From Rhizobium sp. CB3090 (GTDB lineage Bacteria; Pseudomonadota; Alphaproteobacteria; Rhizobiales; Rhizobiaceae), in contig NZ_CP121662.1 in NCBI RefSeq assembly GCF_029714285.1, positions 1,178,001-1,242,000 on the forward strand: a stretch of DNA of 64,000 bases, written 5' to 3'. Shown here one piece after another: positions 17,683 to 28,837 of the stretch. Positions within the stretch are counted from its first letter, which is position 1; every line of letters starts with the position of its first letter. A program made the translations under genes and the position numbers. The notes under the pieces are model-generated. The model was not told the origin of the DNA and did not search any database. It saw only the letters and a list, made by a program, of their open reading frames with translations.

Positions 17683-18297
17683 TTAGGCGGCCAGTGCCAG
17701 CTCGGTTGCGCGAGCCTGGGCAGCGCCGATAGCCTTTTCAGCGGCTTCTGGACCGAAGGCAAGACCTTCGACATAGACGGTTTCGACATCGGTGATGCCG
17801 ATGAAGCCGAGAACCGACTTCAGGTAGGGAACGGCGTGGTTGAGCGGAGCGGCCGGGCCTTCCGAATAGACGCCGCCGGAAGCGAGCACGATATAGGCCT
17901 TCTTGCCGGTCGCGAGACCCTTCGGGCCGGTTTCCGTGTAGGTGAAGGTGCGGCCGGCGCGAGCGATGTTGTCGATCCAGGTCTTCAGCGAGGAATAGAT
18001 GTTGAAGTTGATGAGGCCGGTGCCGATGACCAGCGTGTCGGCTGCGAGCAGCTCGTCGACGAGCGTGTCGGAAACCTTGACCAGTTCCTGCTGCTCGGGC
18101 GTGCGGGCGTCGGCCGGCGTGCGGATGGCGGCAGTGAAGGGTTCGTCGATATGCGGCAGGGCATCAGCGGCGAGGTCGCGATGGACGATCGTCTTGCCCG
18201 GGTTCTGGGCCTTGATCTTGTCGGCAAGCTCGCTGGCGATCTTGGTGGAGAGCGAGTCGGAGCGCGGGCTGGACGTCAGAAGCAGAATGGAGGACAT
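17683..18297 (-). CDS. azoR: FMN-dependent NADH-azoreductase
   Basis: 204-residue flavodoxin-like NAD(P)H oxidoreductase that reduces azo dyes in vitro and probably quinones in the cell. The FMN phosphate loop is TSSPRSDSLSTKIA (about 8-21). GTGLINFNIYSSLKTWIDNIARAG and ASGGVYSEG are AzoR signatures. The ATG at 18297 has AAAGGAATACATC before it. It is divergent from a LysR-type gene across about 137 bases and is the likely target of that regulator. Confidence 0.94.
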   Translation of the reverse strand: MSSILLLTSSPRSDSLSTKIASELADKIKAQNPGKTIVHRDLAADALPHIDEPFTAAIRTPADARTPEQQELVKVSDTLVDELLAADTLVIGTGLINFNIYSSLKTWIDNIARAGRTFTYTETGPKGLATGKKAYIVLASGGVYSEGPAAPLNHAVPYLKSVLGFIGITDVETVYVEGLAFGPEAAEKAIGAAQARATELALAA

Positions 18298-18392
18298 GAT
18301 GTATTCCTTTTCAAAGGGTTGCGAGAGCCAGCAGGGAGACTGGCTACCGTTCGAAAAGAGAAATAAGTCTGCAGTGCCATCGAAAAAACTGT

Positions 18393-18414
18393 GATAATAT
18401 GGATTGGAATTATC
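18393..18414. promoter_or_regulatory. LysR-type operator between azoR and lysR-type gene
   Basis: GATAAT, 10 bases, ATTATC, an interrupted dyad containing the T-N11-A core used by LysR-type regulators. It lies 20-40 bases upstream of the regulator's start and about 100 bases from azoR. Confidence 0.6.
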
Positions 18415-18434
18415 GATAGAATGGATGGCCTCAA

Positions 18435-19403
18435 ATGCTTCCCAATCCGACCCTGGACCAGTTGCAGGTCTTTTTGACCGTTGCCGAATCCGGCAGCTTT
18501 TCCGCAGCATCGCGCACGCTCAATCGTGCGCAATCAGTCATCAGCTACACGATCGCCAATCTCGAGGCCCAGCTTGAGGTGCCGCTGTTCGAGCGTTCCG
18601 GCTCCCGTCAGCCGACGCTTACGGATGCGGGCAGGGCCATGCTGGAGGATGCGCGCCGTATTCTCTCCGATCTCGGCGTGATGCGTGCTCGCGTCAAAGG
18701 TTTGAAGGCGGGCCTTGAAGCGGAAGTAGCCGTGGCCATCAGCGTTATGGTGCCGACGAATGCCACAGTGGATGTCTTGAGGGAGTTTCGCGACCGCTTC
18801 CCGCTCGTCTCGCTACGGCTCGACACCGGCGAACTCGGCACGATGATGGAACTCGTCGCCAGCGGCAAGTCGACGATCGGCATTGGCGGTGCGGTGCCGA
18901 ATCAGGATGATTCGCTGATCATCGAGCGCATCGGTCACTCCTTCATGCTTCCGGTAGCTTCGCCCAATCATCCGCTCGCTCAGATCGGGCGTCCGCTGAC
19001 GCTTGCCGATGTGCGAGACGAGGTGCAGTTGGTCGTGACCGATGCTTCAGGTCTCACCAATGGCAAAGATTTCAACGTCCTGTCGTACAAGATCTGGCAT
19101 GTCAGCGATATCGCGACCAAGCATCAATTGATGCGTGGCGGCCTCGGCTGGGGCGGGCTGCCGGCGTCGCTCATCATGGAAGACCTGCAGAAGGGACGGT
19201 TGGTGCGTCTGCCCCTCGATGCCTACGACCAGAGTGAATATCCGATCTATGCCGTCCACAAGCTTGCCAATCCACCCGGTCCTGCCGCCGCTTGGATGAT
19301 CGAAGCCTTCAGCGAACGCCTTTCGCGGTGCCCGAACAAAGCGGATTTCAAGGCCGCGGTAGACATGTTTCATCCGGACGACAAGCAATTGGCGGCGGAG
19401 TGA
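18435..19403 (+). CDS. LysR-family transcriptional regulator
   Basis: 322 residues. The helix-turn-helix is at about 8-60 (LDQLQVFLTVAESGSFSAAS, YTIANLEAQLEVPLFER), followed by the usual linker helix and a periplasmic-binding-like sensor domain (about 93-300). Start ATG at 18435. It is divergent from azoR with a LysR-type dyad between them, so it most likely controls azoR, probably as an activator. Inducer unknown. Confidence 0.92.
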   Translation: MLPNPTLDQLQVFLTVAESGSFSAASRTLNRAQSVISYTIANLEAQLEVPLFERSGSRQPTLTDAGRAMLEDARRILSDLGVMRARVKGLKAGLEAEVAVAISVMVPTNATVDVLREFRDRFPLVSLRLDTGELGTMMELVASGKSTIGIGGAVPNQDDSLIIERIGHSFMLPVASPNHPLAQIGRPLTLADVRDEVQLVVTDASGLTNGKDFNVLSYKIWHVSDIATKHQLMRGGLGWGGLPASLIMEDLQKGRLVRLPLDAYDQSEYPIYAVHKLANPPGPAAAWMIEAFSERLSRCPNKADFKAAVDMFHPDDKQLAAE

Positions 19404-19448
19404 AAAACCTCTCTCCGCTCCTGAGCTTGCCGAAGGGGCGGAGAGAGG
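19403..19448 (-). terminator. cpdB terminator
   Basis: Long stem CCTCTCTCCGC/GCGGAGAGAGG with a 19-base loop. On the minus strand it is followed by TTTTT, 15-60 bases after the cpdB stop. Convergent with the LysR-type gene. Confidence 0.75.
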
Positions 19449-19461
19449 GGAACGACCGGGA

Positions 19462-21450
<1,989 letters not shown>

Positions 21451-21472
21451 GAAACACTCCTTCAACAATGAA

Positions 21473-21508
21473 TCCCTCAACCCTCGATCAACTCGAAGGG
21501 TGAGGGAG
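21473..21508 (-). terminator. Hairpin after the PilZ gene
   Basis: CCCTCAACCCT and AGGGTGAGGG form an imperfect stem between the minus-strand PilZ gene and cpdB. It has only a weak T-run on the minus strand. Confidence 0.4.
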
Positions 21509-21587
21509 ATTAAGACGATTTTTGAAGGTGTGCACCACTATTATGACAGGCTTATTGTGGTCCCGGCGCCAAGGAGCGAAGAAGCCG

Positions 21588-21947
21588 TCAACGTTTGAGA
21601 ACCGGCTGTATGTCTTTGTGGAAAAAGCGGAAATAGGAGGCAACCTGAGCCGCCGCATTGGAGGAGGGATCGAACTCGATGCCGATCCGGCCGCTATGGG
21701 TCCAGCGCACGATGCCGTCCAAAATGCCGATATCGTCGCATTCGACGCGGACCTTGCTGCCGGCGGCGGCATGGATCGGTGATTGCAGGTCGAGCGCAAT
21801 GCCAGCGGTGGAAATATCGACAACGCGGCCGGTAACCGCTTTGGCGAAATACCGAACCCGGCCCATCAGACGGGCACGCTTGCGCGGCGAACGCCTCGTT
21901 TTTATTTTCAGATTGCCCTGGGTGAGCGGTTTTGAAATCGGCTGCAT
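21588..21947 (-). CDS. PilZ-domain protein (c-di-GMP receptor)
   Basis: 119 residues, essentially one PilZ domain. A basic stretch RRSPRKRARLMGR (18-30) is followed by GRVVDISTAGIAL, which carries the D/N-x-S-x-x-G motif (D44, S46, G49) that contacts cyclic di-GMP. The RxxxR half can be formed by R23-R25-R30, but its exact register is uncertain. A later IGIEFD strand completes the barrel. ATG at 21947 after GAGGTCAGTCC. Likely links c-di-GMP to motility or polysaccharide output; the partner is unknown. Confidence 0.85.
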   Translation of the reverse strand: MQPISKPLTQGNLKIKTRRSPRKRARLMGRVRYFAKAVTGRVVDISTAGIALDLQSPIHAAAGSKVRVECDDIGILDGIVRWTHSGRIGIEFDPSSNAAAQVASYFRFFHKDIQPVLKR

Positions 21948-22116
21948 GGACTGACCTCGATGCGTGTGTCTGACGACACCGGATAGCAGGCAGGCGTTGA
22001 AAGGTGCTTAGAACGGTCGCTAAAATTGACGTGATCCGTTCCGAATCGGGACCGATTGCCTTCTAAAGTTTCGACTACCGGCTTGGCTGTTCGGGCGGGA
22101 GTTGTGGCAAGAGGAA

Positions 22117-22926
22117 ATGACGTTGCGCATCGTTTCGTTGAATGTTTGGGGCGGCCTGCTGTATGAGCCGCTGATGCGATATCTCGTCGGGATCGATGCG
22201 GATGTCTTGTGCTTGCAGGAAGTCGGGCGCACCCCAGACACGCCATCCGAATGGCTGGTTTACCGCGATCATGATGTCGAGCTTCCGCAGCGGGCCAATC
22301 TCTTCGATGAGATCAGCGCAGCTCTTCCGGCATATGATGCCTTTTTCTGCCCGACGGCGCGGGGCGATCTCTTGGATGGCGACCGGCTGATCGCGTCCGA
22401 GTTCGGTCTGGCAACTTTTGTGCGCAAATCCTATCCGGTCATCGGCCAGGCCTCCGGTTTCGTGCATGGGGAATTTTCAGCCGACGGTTGGGGTCCGCAT
22501 CCGCGATCGCGCAATGCCCATTGCATTCGCATCTTCGATTACCAAGGTGGTTTCCCCATCACCATCGCGCAGATGCATGGTCTGCGCGATCTTGAAGGCA
22601 AGGGCGACACGCCGGCGCGTTGCCATCAGGCAGAGGCGTTGGTGGAACTCATCCGGCGCGTTCACCAAGGCGATCAGAGGCTCGTCGTCTGCGGCGATTT
22701 CAATGTCCTGCCGGGGAGCGTAACCTTCGATGCTCTGAGCGCATTGGGGCTTTCCGACCTCGTCACCTCGCGCGGTCACCGCGACACGCGGACCTCCTAT
22801 TACCGTAAGGAGCCGCGTTTCGCTGACTATATGCTGGTGACATCGGCGGTGGAGGTCATTGCATTCGACGCCGTCGCCGAGCCGGAAGTCTCCGATCATC
22901 GCGCCTTGCTGCTGGATCTGCGATAG
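22117..22926 (+). CDS. Endonuclease/exonuclease/phosphatase-family hydrolase
   Basis: 269 residues of the EEP superfamily (DNase I-like fold), metal-dependent phosphodiesterases. Catalytic motifs are LRIVSLNVWGG (3-13), CLQEVG (the metal-binding Glu, about 35), VVCGDFNVLPGS (about 193-204) and the final SDHRALLLDL with the catalytic His. Substrate could be a nucleic acid, phospholipid or inositol phosphate; no signal peptide is seen. I chose the ATG at 22117 just after AAGAGGAA; a TTG 15 bases earlier is possible. Convergent with lrp. Confidence 0.85.
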   Translation: MTLRIVSLNVWGGLLYEPLMRYLVGIDADVLCLQEVGRTPDTPSEWLVYRDHDVELPQRANLFDEISAALPAYDAFFCPTARGDLLDGDRLIASEFGLATFVRKSYPVIGQASGFVHGEFSADGWGPHPRSRNAHCIRIFDYQGGFPITIAQMHGLRDLEGKGDTPARCHQAEALVELIRRVHQGDQRLVVCGDFNVLPGSVTFDALSALGLSDLVTSRGHRDTRTSYYRKEPRFADYMLVTSAVEVIAFDAVAEPEVSDHRALLLDLR

Positions 22927-22944
22927 CTGGGCCTCCCGCGCGGC

Positions 22945-23406
22945 TCAGAGCCCGACATTCGGCCGGTCGATAATCTCGCGCAGCGCGAAGCTGGAATTGA
23001 TCTTCACCACATGCGGCAAGGCGGAGAGCCAGTCGCGGTGGATGCGCTCGTAATCTTCGAGATCGCGAGCAGCGACACGCAAGATATAATCGTATTCGCC
23101 GGACATGAGATAGCAGACCAGCACATTCGGGCAGCGCTTCACTGCCGTTTCGAATTCCGACAGCGTCTTGGCAAACTGGCCGGAGAGCGAGATGTGCACG
23201 ATGGCAATCATCTTGTAATCCAGCGCCTTGTGCGACAGCCGGGCATGATAGCCGCCAATGACGCCGTTCTTCTCCAGAATGTCGAGCCGGCGCGAGCAGG
23301 CCGAGGGCGACAGGCCGACCTTTTCGGCCAGCTCGGCATTGGTGATCCTGGCGTTCTGTTGCAGCACGTGCAAAATCGAACGATCGATTGTGTCTATGTC
23401 AGGCAT
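22945..23406 (-). CDS. Lrp/AsnC-family regulator, probably of alanine dehydrogenase
   Basis: 153 residues. An N-terminal winged helix (DTIDRSILHVLQQNARITNA, ELAEKVGLSPSACSRRLDIL) is followed by a RAM/ACT-like ligand domain (about 65-150). Divergent from ald, the common arrangement of the AldR regulators, which activate alanine dehydrogenase when alanine is present. The shared 152-base gap has AT-rich tracts and a GCAAA/TTTGC dyad at 23466-23480 that could be an Lrp site. Confidence 0.92.
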   Translation of the reverse strand: MPDIDTIDRSILHVLQQNARITNAELAEKVGLSPSACSRRLDILEKNGVIGGYHARLSHKALDYKMIAIVHISLSGQFAKTLSEFETAVKRCPNVLVCYLMSGEYDYILRVAARDLEDYERIHRDWLSALPHVVKINSSFALREIIDRPNVGL

Positions 23407-23558
23407 TCGAAGATCCTTCGAAAAATTTTGATTTAACGCAATAATTCACGAAAAATGCCGCTTCAGCAAATTGTCTTTGCAAGGACATTTCAGAGTGAAG
23501 GTGGTCTCATTCAGAACGGAACAGTTGCAAACCAAAAAAGCATTGAGGGAGAAGCAAA

Positions 23559-24677
23559 ATGCGCGTTGGTTGTCCGAAAGAGATCAAGAATCATGAATAT
23601 CGCGTCGGCCTGACGCCTGCATCCGTTCGCGAATATGTTGCCCATGGTCATGAGGTCTGGGTTGAGACCAAAGCGGGCGCAGGCATTGGTGCCGACGATC
23701 ACGCCTATATCGCCGCCGGCGCCAAGATCGCCGCCACCGCCAAGGACATTTTCGCAAAGTGCGACATGATCGTGAAGGTGAAGGAGCCGCAGCCTTCCGA
23801 ATGGGCGCAACTGCGCGATGGCCAGCTTCTCTACACCTATCTGCATCTCGCGCCCGATCCGGAGCAGACCAAGGGCCTGATCGCTTCCGGCGTCACCGCT
23901 ATTGCCTACGAAACCGTCACCGACGAGCGCGGCGGCCTGCCGCTGCTCGCGCCAATGTCGGAAGTTGCGGGCCGTCTATCGATCCAGGCGGGCGCCACCG
24001 CGCTGCAGAAGGCCAATGGCGGCCTCGGTATCCTGCTTGGGGGTGTGCCCGGTGTGTTGCCGGCCAAAGTCGCCATCATCGGCGGCGGTGTCGTCGGCCT
24101 TCATGCCGCCAAGATGGCGGCGGGGCTCGGCGCCGATGTCAGCATTCTCGACCGTTCACTGCCGCGCCTGCGCCAGTTGGACGACATCTTCAATGGTCGT
24201 GTCCATACACGCTATTCCAGCATTCAGGCCCTGGAGGAAGAGGTCTTCGCCGCCGATCTCGTCATCGGCGCCGTATTGATCCCCGGCGCAGCAGCGCCGA
24301 AGCTCGTGACGCGCGAAATGCTATCCGGCATGAAGAAGGGTGCCGTCATCGTCGACGTCGCCATCGATCAGGGCGGCTGCTTCGAAACCTCTCATGCTAC
24401 GACCCATTCCGAACCGACCTATGAGGTCGAAGGCATTGTGCATTATTGCGTCGCCAACATGCCGGGTGCGGTTCCGGTCACCTCGGCGCATGCGCTGAAC
24501 AATGCCACCATCTATCACGGCCTCGCCCTTGCAGACCGCGGCCTGCGAGCTATTGCCGAGGACAAGCACCTGCGTAACGGCCTCAATATCCACAAGGGCC
24601 GCGTCACTAACAGGCCGGTCGCCGAAGCGCTCGGCTACGAAGCCTTCGCTCCGGAAAGCGTCTTGAACGTAGCGTAA
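23559..24677 (+). CDS. ald: Alanine dehydrogenase
   Basis: NAD-dependent enzyme that interconverts alanine with pyruvate and ammonia; in rhizobia it matters for alanine use and bacteroid nitrogen metabolism. 372 residues, the family norm. The N-terminus [20 protein letters not shown], the [10 protein letters not shown] segment with the substrate lysine, the NAD loop [20 protein letters not shown] (about 171-190) and DVAIDQGGC are signatures. ATG at 23559 after GAGGGAGAAGCAAA. Regulated by the divergent Lrp-type gene. Confidence 0.97.
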   Translation: MRVGCPKEIKNHEYRVGLTPASVREYVAHGHEVWVETKAGAGIGADDHAYIAAGAKIAATAKDIFAKCDMIVKVKEPQPSEWAQLRDGQLLYTYLHLAPDPEQTKGLIASGVTAIAYETVTDERGGLPLLAPMSEVAGRLSIQAGATALQKANGGLGILLGGVPGVLPAKVAIIGGGVVGLHAAKMAAGLGADVSILDRSLPRLRQLDDIFNGRVHTRYSSIQALEEEVFAADLVIGAVLIPGAAAPKLVTREMLSGMKKGAVIVDVAIDQGGCFETSHATTHSEPTYEVEGIVHYCVANMPGAVPVTSAHALNNATIYHGLALADRGLRAIAEDKHLRNGLNIHKGRVTNRPVAEALGYEAFAPESVLNVA

Positions 24678-24741
24678 GTCCCATCGCGCTGCGTTGAACG
24701 GAAGCGTCGACATCTTGCATGCCGGCGCTTCTTTCTGTTGA

Positions 24742-25215
24742 CTACATCAGGTCGATCCGGCACTGATAGCAGTTGTTGCGTGCCGAGCGGACATGCACAT
24801 AGGCGATGCCTTCGCGGCCCAGAAGTTCAGCAGCATAGGCTTTGATATCACCGGTCGGTGTCACGGCGCCGGTGCCGTAGACGATGCGATTGTTCTCGCT
24901 ATAGCCCCGCACGATGAAATCCGGGCTGGTGGTCAGCACAGGCGGCAGAACTTCCTCGGCTTCATACCGCCGGCAAGGCATTTTGTGCAGGAAAACCGGC
25001 CCGGTCTCGGCATAGGGCTGCAATTCCGGAAACGGCCGATAGGCGAAGACGAAAAGCTCTTCGCCCGCATCGATATTCCGCAGGCAATGGCGGCAGGGAT
25101 GGCCTGGGCCGTCTGAGATCGTTGTCTCCGGTTGGTGACCATAGGCATCCGCGCCGCCATTCCAGAGGTTTTCGGCATCCGAGGTGGGCATGGCGACAAA
25201 AGCGATGGCGGGCAT
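24742..25215 (-). CDS. DUF1203-family protein
   Basis: 157 residues, a family of unknown function. It has a cysteine pair PCRHCLRNI (about 40-48) and a C-terminal CYQCRIDLM; the two CxxC-like pairs could bind metal, though this is a guess. The central VFLHKMPCRRYE and IVYGTGAV segments are conserved in the family as I remember it. ATG at 25215 with a strong AAGGAGATTTGTC. Last gene of the cysK-led cluster, 72 bases after the GNAT stop. Confidence 0.8.
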   Translation of the reverse strand: MPAIAFVAMPTSDAENLWNGGADAYGHQPETTISDGPGHPCRHCLRNIDAGEELFVFAYRPFPELQPYAETGPVFLHKMPCRRYEAEEVLPPVLTTSPDFIVRGYSENNRIVYGTGAVTPTGDIKAYAAELLGREGIAYVHVRSARNNCYQCRIDLM

Positions 25216-25287
25216 GACAAATCTCCTTCTTTGCGATTTGTCCTGTGATGCGCCGCGATAGCGCGAGAAGCCACCCGATTCCTGCGG

Positions 25288-25845
25288 CTAGCCTTTCTTC
25301 GCCAAGTCCAGCAATTCCTTGTCGCTCAGCGGCCTGACGATGCCTTCGCCGGTCGAGACGGGGGAGAAACCGAACATCTGGTAGAGCTGAAGCGCCCGCG
25401 GATGGTCGAGATTGTTGGTGGTGGTGGTGATGCGTTGCGGGCTCAACGTCCACATGGCGTAGAGCGCCTGCAACAGGAACCATTTGCCGATGCCGAGGCC
25501 GAGAGCGTGCTCGATCAGGCCGAAATGGCTGAGCTCGATCGTCTCCTCATCCTCGCGGAAATATTCGAAGAAGCCGGCCGGTGCGCCGTTGACGTAGAGC
25601 ACGCTGATGTCGTTGCGCTGATCGTGCAGAACCGCTGTCAGCTCCTCGTCGGGCATGCGGAGCCGGTCGACCCAATGCCAGCGGGCGCCGACCTGGCGGT
25701 AGAGATAGCGATAAAAGGGCAGGGGAATGCCGGGCGAGCGCATGATTGCCGTCTGGATGTTGACGGGCACGGGCAAGCTTGCCTTGGGCGGCGCGGTCAT
25801 TTCCAGCCGGGTGATATGGACTTTGAGCGACGATGGGGTTTTCAC
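25288..25845 (-). CDS. GNAT-family N-acetyltransferase
   Basis: 185 residues. The GNAT core is in the second half: FFEYFREDEETIELSHFGLI followed by the acetyl-CoA loop GLGIGKWFLLQALYAMW (about 120-136) and NLDHPRALQLYQMFGFSPV. Substrate unknown. I place the start at the GTG at 25845 because family homology begins around LKVHITRLEM; this GTG lies 14 bases after the sseA stop and lacks a clear ribosome site, so coupling to sseA is likely. An ATG 45 bases later is the alternative. Confidence 0.82.
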   Translation of the reverse strand: MKTPSSLKVHITRLEMTAPPKASLPVPVNIQTAIMRSPGIPLPFYRYLYRQVGARWHWVDRLRMPDEELTAVLHDQRNDISVLYVNGAPAGFFEYFREDEETIELSHFGLIEHALGLGIGKWFLLQALYAMWTLSPQRITTTTNNLDHPRALQLYQMFGFSPVSTGEGIVRPLSDKELLDLAKKG

Positions 25846-25859
25846 GGGGACGGCGCCGC

Positions 25860-26717
25860 TCAGTCTTTGCCGGTGACGATGCGCGTATCGGGCCGGCTGC
25901 CCCATTCCGACCAGGAGCCGTCATAGAGCCGGTTGGCGCCATGGCCGAGCGATTCCAGCGCCAGCGTGATGATGGCGGCGGTGATTCCCGAGCCGCAGGT
26001 GGTCACGACAGGTTTTTCAAGATCGATACCGGCCTTCTCGATCGTTTCGCGCAGCTCCGGCAGTGACTTGAACTTGCCGTTCACCGCGAAGCTGCCGGAC
26101 GGCAGGCTTTTTGCGCCCGGCATATGGCCGGAGCGCATGCCTTCGCGCGGTTCTGGCTCGGTGGCGGCGAAGCGGCCGGCGCTGCGGGCATCGGCGATCT
26201 GCAGCGAGCCCTTATCGACGATCCCGAGCATCTCATCGAAGGGGACAACGCGAGCCGCGTTGAAATTCGGCTTGAAGGTGACAGGTGCATATGCGGGCAG
26301 GGTAGTTTCCAGCGGTCGCCCTTCGGCCTTCCAGCCATCCAGGCCGCCGTCGAGTACGAAGACATTCGCAGCGCCCATGACCACATGAAACAGCCACCAG
26401 ACCCGCGGCGATGCGAAGACGCCGGGACCATCATAGACCACAATGCGATCGCTCTCGCTGATGCCGAGCTTGCCGACCTCGGCTGCGAAGAATTCCGGCA
26501 AAGGCACCATATGCGGCAGGTCGGTGGAATGATCGGCGATCTTGTCCTGATCGAAGCGGATGGCGCCCGGAATATGGCCGCTGGCATATTCGGCATCGGC
26601 ATCGCGCTTCTGCGCCGGCAGGTAGAAGGATGCATCGAGGATACGCAAATCCTTGGCGCCCAATTCGCTCTGTAGCCAATCGGCGGATACGACGAAACGG
26701 CTTTTCTCCGCTGTCAT
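25860..26717 (-). CDS. sseA: 3-mercaptopyruvate sulfurtransferase
   Basis: Rhodanese-fold enzyme that moves sulfur from 3-mercaptopyruvate to cyanide or thiols. 285 residues with two rhodanese domains: an inactive N-terminal one (about 10-140) and a catalytic one with C241 in TCGSGITAA. The CGSG(I/V)TA loop distinguishes this enzyme from thiosulfate sulfurtransferase, which has CRKGVTA. ATG at 26717 after GGGAGAGACCATC. It follows alaX by 44 bases in the cysK cluster, so cysteine synthesis and cysteine-sulfur handling are together. Confidence 0.94.
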   Translation of the reverse strand: MTAEKSRFVVSADWLQSELGAKDLRILDASFYLPAQKRDADAEYASGHIPGAIRFDQDKIADHSTDLPHMVPLPEFFAAEVGKLGISESDRIVVYDGPGVFASPRVWWLFHVVMGAANVFVLDGGLDGWKAEGRPLETTLPAYAPVTFKPNFNAARVVPFDEMLGIVDKGSLQIADARSAGRFAATEPEPREGMRSGHMPGAKSLPSGSFAVNGKFKSLPELRETIEKAGIDLEKPVVTTCGSGITAAIITLALESLGHGANRLYDGSWSEWGSRPDTRIVTGKD

Positions 26718-26761
26718 GATGGTCTCTCCCTGATTTTATCGGGCCTTATTCTAACCGCGGT

Positions 26762-27499
26762 TTAAGCGTCGTCGTTGGGCGTGCCGAAACGGATGCGGAA
26801 GCGGCGGTTCTCCTTGCCCTTCTTCTCGATCTTGGCGATGTAGATTGCCCCGACTTCCTGCGTCTCCGAGACATGTGTGCCGCCGCAAGGCTGGCTGTCA
26901 ACGGCTGAGTTCTCGCCAATGCAGACAAGGCTGACGCGGCCGAGTCCGATTGGCGGGCGTACATTCTTCGACTTGACGATGTCCGGATTGGCTGCAAGCT
27001 CCTCATCCGTGATCCACTGGACGAAAACAGGGTGGTTCTCGTTGACGAGCGCCATCATCTTCGCCGTCACCTCGTCCTTGTCGATGGTCTCGCTCATGTC
27101 GAAATCGACGCGGCTTTCATCCTCGCCGACGGCCGCACCTGTGATCGGATATTGGCATACGACCGAGAGCAGGTGGCAGGCTGTGTGCATACGCATCAGC
27201 CGGTAGCGTCGCGGCCAGTCGACATGCAGCACCAACTTCTCGCCAACGGCAGGCGGCGCTTCGCCTTCCTGCGGCACATGGATGATGATGTCCTTCGTCG
27301 CCCCATGCCTGGTCTGGCCGAGCACGATTTTCGAACCGTCGGCGCGCTCGAAAAACCCGGTATCCCCCGGCTGTCCGCCGGAGGTCGCGTAGAAGCAGGT
27401 TTGATCGAGCTCGATGCCCCCATCCTCGTGAATTGCGGTTACGACAGCTTCGGCGGTCGAGAGATAGAAATCGTCACGATAAAGGGCATTCACAGACAT
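26762..27499 (-). CDS. Alanyl-tRNA editing protein AlaX (medium form)
   Basis: Free-standing editing domain that removes serine or glycine wrongly attached to tRNA-Ala. 245 residues. Zinc site: MHTACHLL gives H105 and H109, and QPCGGTHV gives C205 and H209. The ATSGGQPGDTG motif near the N-terminus is the small glycine-rich domain of AlaX-M. The ATG at 27499 is 4 bases after the cysK stop, so the two are translated from one transcript. Confidence 0.92.
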   Translation of the reverse strand: MSVNALYRDDFYLSTAEAVVTAIHEDGGIELDQTCFYATSGGQPGDTGFFERADGSKIVLGQTRHGATKDIIIHVPQEGEAPPAVGEKLVLHVDWPRRYRLMRMHTACHLLSVVCQYPITGAAVGEDESRVDFDMSETIDKDEVTAKMMALVNENHPVFVQWITDEELAANPDIVKSKNVRPPIGLGRVSLVCIGENSAVDSQPCGGTHVSETQEVGAIYIAKIEKKGKENRRFRIRFGTPNDDA

Positions 27500-27503
27500 A
27501 AGA

Positions 27504-28544
27504 TCACGCCAGGTTTTCGTAAGGAATAGGAATATTGGAAGTCGTCGTCAGATATGCCGGCAGCGGCAGACCCTTCGACCTCAGGAAATCCGGATTGAAA
27601 AGCTTGGACTGGTAGCGATTGCCATAGTCGCAGAGGACGGTCACGATCGTATGGCCGGGGCCGAGATCCTGGGCCAGGCGCACCGCGCCGGCAATGTTGA
27701 TGGCCGTCGAGCCGCCGAGGCAGAGACCTTCGTGTTCGACCAGATCGAAGACATAGGGCAGGGCTTCGGCATCGGTGATCTGATAGGCGAAATCGGGCGT
27801 AAAACCTTCCAGGTTCGCCGTGATGCGACCCTGGCCGATGCCTTCGGTGATCGAAGAGCCGGAGGATTTCAGCTCGCCATTCTTGTAGAATTCATAAAGT
27901 GCCGCCCCTTCAGGATCGGCGATGCCGATCTTGATGTCCTTGTTGAAGCCACGCAGCCCCATGGCGACACCCGCCAACGTACCGCCGGAACCGACCGAGC
28001 AGATGAAGCCGTCGATCTTGCCGTTGGTGTCGGCCCAGATTTCCTTGGCGGTCGTTTCGATATGCGCCTGGCGATTGGCGACATTGTCAAACTGGTTCGC
28101 CCAGATTGCACCGTTCGGTTCGGTCTTCGCCAACTCCGCGGCAAGCCGGCCGGAAACCTTCACATAGTTGTTGGGGTTTCTGTATGGAACGGCCGGCACT
28201 TCCACCAGCTCGGCGCCGAGCAGCCTCAGCGCATCCTTCTTCTCCTGGCTCTGCGTTTCCGGAATGACGATGACGGTGCGGTAGCCGAGCGCCTTGGCGA
28301 CCACGGTCAGGCCGATGCCGGTATTGCCTGCAGTCCCCTCGACGATGACGCCGCCGGGCTTCAGCAGGCCCTTTCTTTCGGCATCGCGGATGATGTAGAG
28401 CGCGGCGCGATCCTTGACCGACTGGCCGGGGTTCAGAAACTCCGCCTTGCCGAGAATGGTCGAGCCCGTCGCCTCGGAGGCACCCTTGAGTTTGATCAGT
28501 GGCGTGTTGCCGATCGCTTCTAGGACGGAGGGATGGACGGTCAT
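27504..28544 (-). CDS. cysK: Cysteine synthase A
   Basis: PLP enzyme that makes cysteine from O-acetylserine and sulfide. 346 residues, slightly longer than enterobacterial CysK because of a C-terminal extension. PLP lysine K44 in NPGQSVKDRA; GTAGNTGIGL binds the substrate; VGSGGTLAGV binds the PLP phosphate. First gene of the minus-strand cluster cysK-alaX-sseA-GNAT-DUF1203. ATG at 28544 after AAGGCAGAG. Confidence 0.95.
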   Translation of the reverse strand: MTVHPSVLEAIGNTPLIKLKGASEATGSTILGKAEFLNPGQSVKDRAALYIIRDAERKGLLKPGGVIVEGTAGNTGIGLTVVAKALGYRTVIVIPETQSQEKKDALRLLGAELVEVPAVPYRNPNNYVKVSGRLAAELAKTEPNGAIWANQFDNVANRQAHIETTAKEIWADTNGKIDGFICSVGSGGTLAGVAMGLRGFNKDIKIGIADPEGAALYEFYKNGELKSSGSSITEGIGQGRITANLEGFTPDFAYQITDAEALPYVFDLVEHEGLCLGGSTAINIAGAVRLAQDLGPGHTIVTVLCDYGNRYQSKLFNPDFLRSKGLPLPAYLTTTSNIPIPYENLA

Positions 28545-28837
28545 GGAATCTCTGCCTTCTGTTCAGGACTACTGTAAGAACGGTCTTTTCCCTTCACAAG
28601 GCGGAAGAGGCAAGAAATTCTGTTCCTCGCTCTTGTTTCAAGCCGCAAAATTCAACTTGGACCATGAAACCCATCCACAAAGCGCCGCGACGGCCCGTTC
28701 TTCCGCTTCGTCCATAAGGATTCGACCACGGCTGCCTTATGTTGGCCGAAAGAGGCCACAATGATGCGCTAGTTCTAAAATGCTGAGGAGATCGCCCGAA
28801 GGCTGCGTTGGGCGGGTCGCCGGCCAAGGAGAAAAAC

